From Actinokineospora auranticolor (lineage in GTDB: Bacteria; Actinomycetota; Actinomycetes; Mycobacteriales; Pseudonocardiaceae), in assembly GCF_002934265.1 (NCBI RefSeq), contig NZ_PTIX01000004.1, positions 1-64,000 on the forward strand: a DNA stretch of 64,000 nucleotides, in the 5' to 3' direction. Both the position numbers and the translations under genes were made by a program. Below are positions 63,901 through 64,000 of the stretch, piece by piece. Numbering within the stretch: position 1 is the stretch's first letter; each line of letters starts with the position of its first letter. Under the pieces are notes generated by a model. The model saw nothing but the letters and a program-made list of their open reading frames with translations, was not told the origin of the DNA and ran no database searches.

Positions 63901-64000
63901 TCGGGGTCGAGGACAGCTTCTTCGAGTTGGGTGGCGACTCGATCTCGTCGATGCAGGTGGCCGCTCGCGCGCGTCGTGACGGCATCTCGCTGACCCCGCG
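60987..64000 (+). CDS. Glycopeptide NRPS starting with module 4 (C-A-T..., partial, cut by window edge)
   Basis: The first 1004 residues are present. C4 (about 6-430) has the start [20 protein letters not shown] and HHTVVDGWS (about 143). A4 (about 450-930) has [11 protein letters not shown] near 602 and [14 protein letters not shown]4 has its Ser in GGDSISSMQ (about 985) and runs to the edge. The pocket reads D-I-F-H-L-G-L-L-C-K, the classical 4-hydroxyphenylglycine code, as expected for position 4. In teicoplanin-type systems this enzyme carries modules 4-6, each with an E domain except the last. ATG 60987 has GGGAG six bases upstream. Confidence 0.93.
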   Translation, partial: MAQSRIEDIWPLSPLQAGLLFHAVYDGEGHDVYIGHWILDLDGPVDTGRLRASWAALLDRHAPLRACFRQRKSGETVQIIARRVELPWREVDLAHLDDPAPAVRELAEADRTTRFDLATAPLLRLTLVRLADDRHRLVLTCHHTVVDGWSLPVMIDELAKLYAAGGDPAVLPAVTSYRDYLTWLGAQDKEKALSAWETELRGVDEPTLVAPADPGRAPGVPESVEVDLPADLTRSLGELARGNGLTLNTVVQGAWALVLAQLAGRADVVFGAAVSARPPDLPGVEGMVGLFLNTVPVRVRLRGSTPVVDLLAELQERQSALIPDQFVGLSDIQQAAGPGAVFDTLIVFEGFHHAPAESADTFGIRVNQGRIAAHYPLTLVAVPGESMLIKLDYLTELFDQAAALAIVERFTGVLRALTATGDATVADIEVTTAAERGLVLDEWGASSTAAPAVPALELFGRQVANRRDEVAVVDGDQALTYGELAEYAERLAGWLSGRGVRPGDRVAVVMDRSPDLIATLLAVWQAGAAFVPVDPAYPVERVKFMLADAEPAAVVCVKAYRDTVLDGGLDPVVLDDPETRQAVARCARLSVGASADALAYVMYTSGSTGTPKGVAVSHAAVSALVGEPGWRVRSDDAVLVHASHAFDISLFEIWVPLLSGARLVLAGSGAVDGAALAGYVARGVTAAHLTAGAFRVLAEESPESVAGLREVLTGGDAVPLSAVERVRLACPGVRVRHLYGPTEATLCATWWLLEPGDETGSVLPIGRPLAGRRAYVLDAFLRPVPAGVAGELYVAGAGVARGYLGRPVLTAERFVADPFAPGARMYRTGDLAYWTDQGTLAFAGRADDQVKIRGYRVEPGEVEVALDRLPGVGQAVVVARAEQLIGYVVAEAGRVVDPAGLREQLAETLPEFMVPAAVLVLDELPLTVNGKVDRQALPEPDFASKAVGREPATEAEKVLCGVFAEVLGLDRVGVEDSFFELGGDSISSMQVAARARRDGISLTP

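Noticed and set aside
1-64000. CRISPR arrays, prophage or plasmid origin
   Set aside because: No regularly spaced direct repeats, phage structural genes or replication initiator genes are visible in the window.

Overview
The window looks like chromosome of a high-GC filamentous actinomycete, most likely of the Pseudonocardiales. This is inferred from the very GC-rich codon usage, many GTG starts, the prfB-ftsE-ftsX-smpB block, UPF0182/PPA1309 genes, a HAIR box in front of lon, and a glycopeptide-antibiotic locus. Many genes appear to be leaderless: a TANNNT hexamer lies 6-8 bases before the start codon.

Left part (1-41 kb) is mostly housekeeping. It opens with the tail of an IS4-type transposase, then a zinc-ribbon protein, an AarF-type kinase, a ThiF-like protein, a YgjP-type metallopeptidase, a DUF2342 protein, a PDZ-Lon (YlbL) protease, PPA1309 and UPF0182. 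Two identical initiator tRNA genes follow in inverted orientation. Next come a PadR regulator, prfB, ftsEX, smpB, an amidohydrolase, lon, an acyltransferase, a large secreted subtilase, an ankyrin protein and tmRNA. Then come two two-component systems, a SixA phosphatase, a DedA protein, an ABC-2 transporter, a DUF2127 protein, a decayed NTPase-TPR pseudogene, hrpB, a MauE/DsbA-like redox pair, a phenylacetate-CoA ligase-like gene and tRNA-Ala.

Right part (41.2-64 kb, open at the right edge) is the start of a glycopeptide antibiotic gene cluster of the teicoplanin/balhimycin kind. It begins about 200 bp after tRNA-Ala. Self-resistance comes first: vanHAX (D-Ala-D-Lac peptidoglycan precursors), convergent vanRS (sensor/regulator) and a divergent vanY. 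Then come a StrR-type activator, prephenate dehydrogenase (precursor supply for hydroxyphenylglycine and tyrosine), an ABC exporter, and three NRPS genes: modules 1-2 (A-T-C-A-T-E), module 3 (C-A-T) and the first module of a further multi-module enzyme (C-A-T...). Specificity residues read as Hpg for modules 1 and 4 and an aromatic (Tyr-like) residue for module 2. Module 3 has a pocket code that fits none of the usual position-3 residues (Asn, Dpg, Hpg), so the product may be a variant glycopeptide.

Regulatory DNA fits this picture. A 31-bp motif lies at exactly the same distance before vanH and vanY (probable VanR operators). A GTCCAA-N17-TTGGAC box lies before the StrR-type gene, a near-copy lies before the exporter, and GTCCAA/TTGGAC half-sites cluster before the prephenate dehydrogenase. 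Other non-coding structures are a 142-bp nested inverted repeat, a 60-bp repeat found just downstream of both tmRNA and tRNA-Ala, and paired DnaA-box-like nonamers at two sites with identical spacing.
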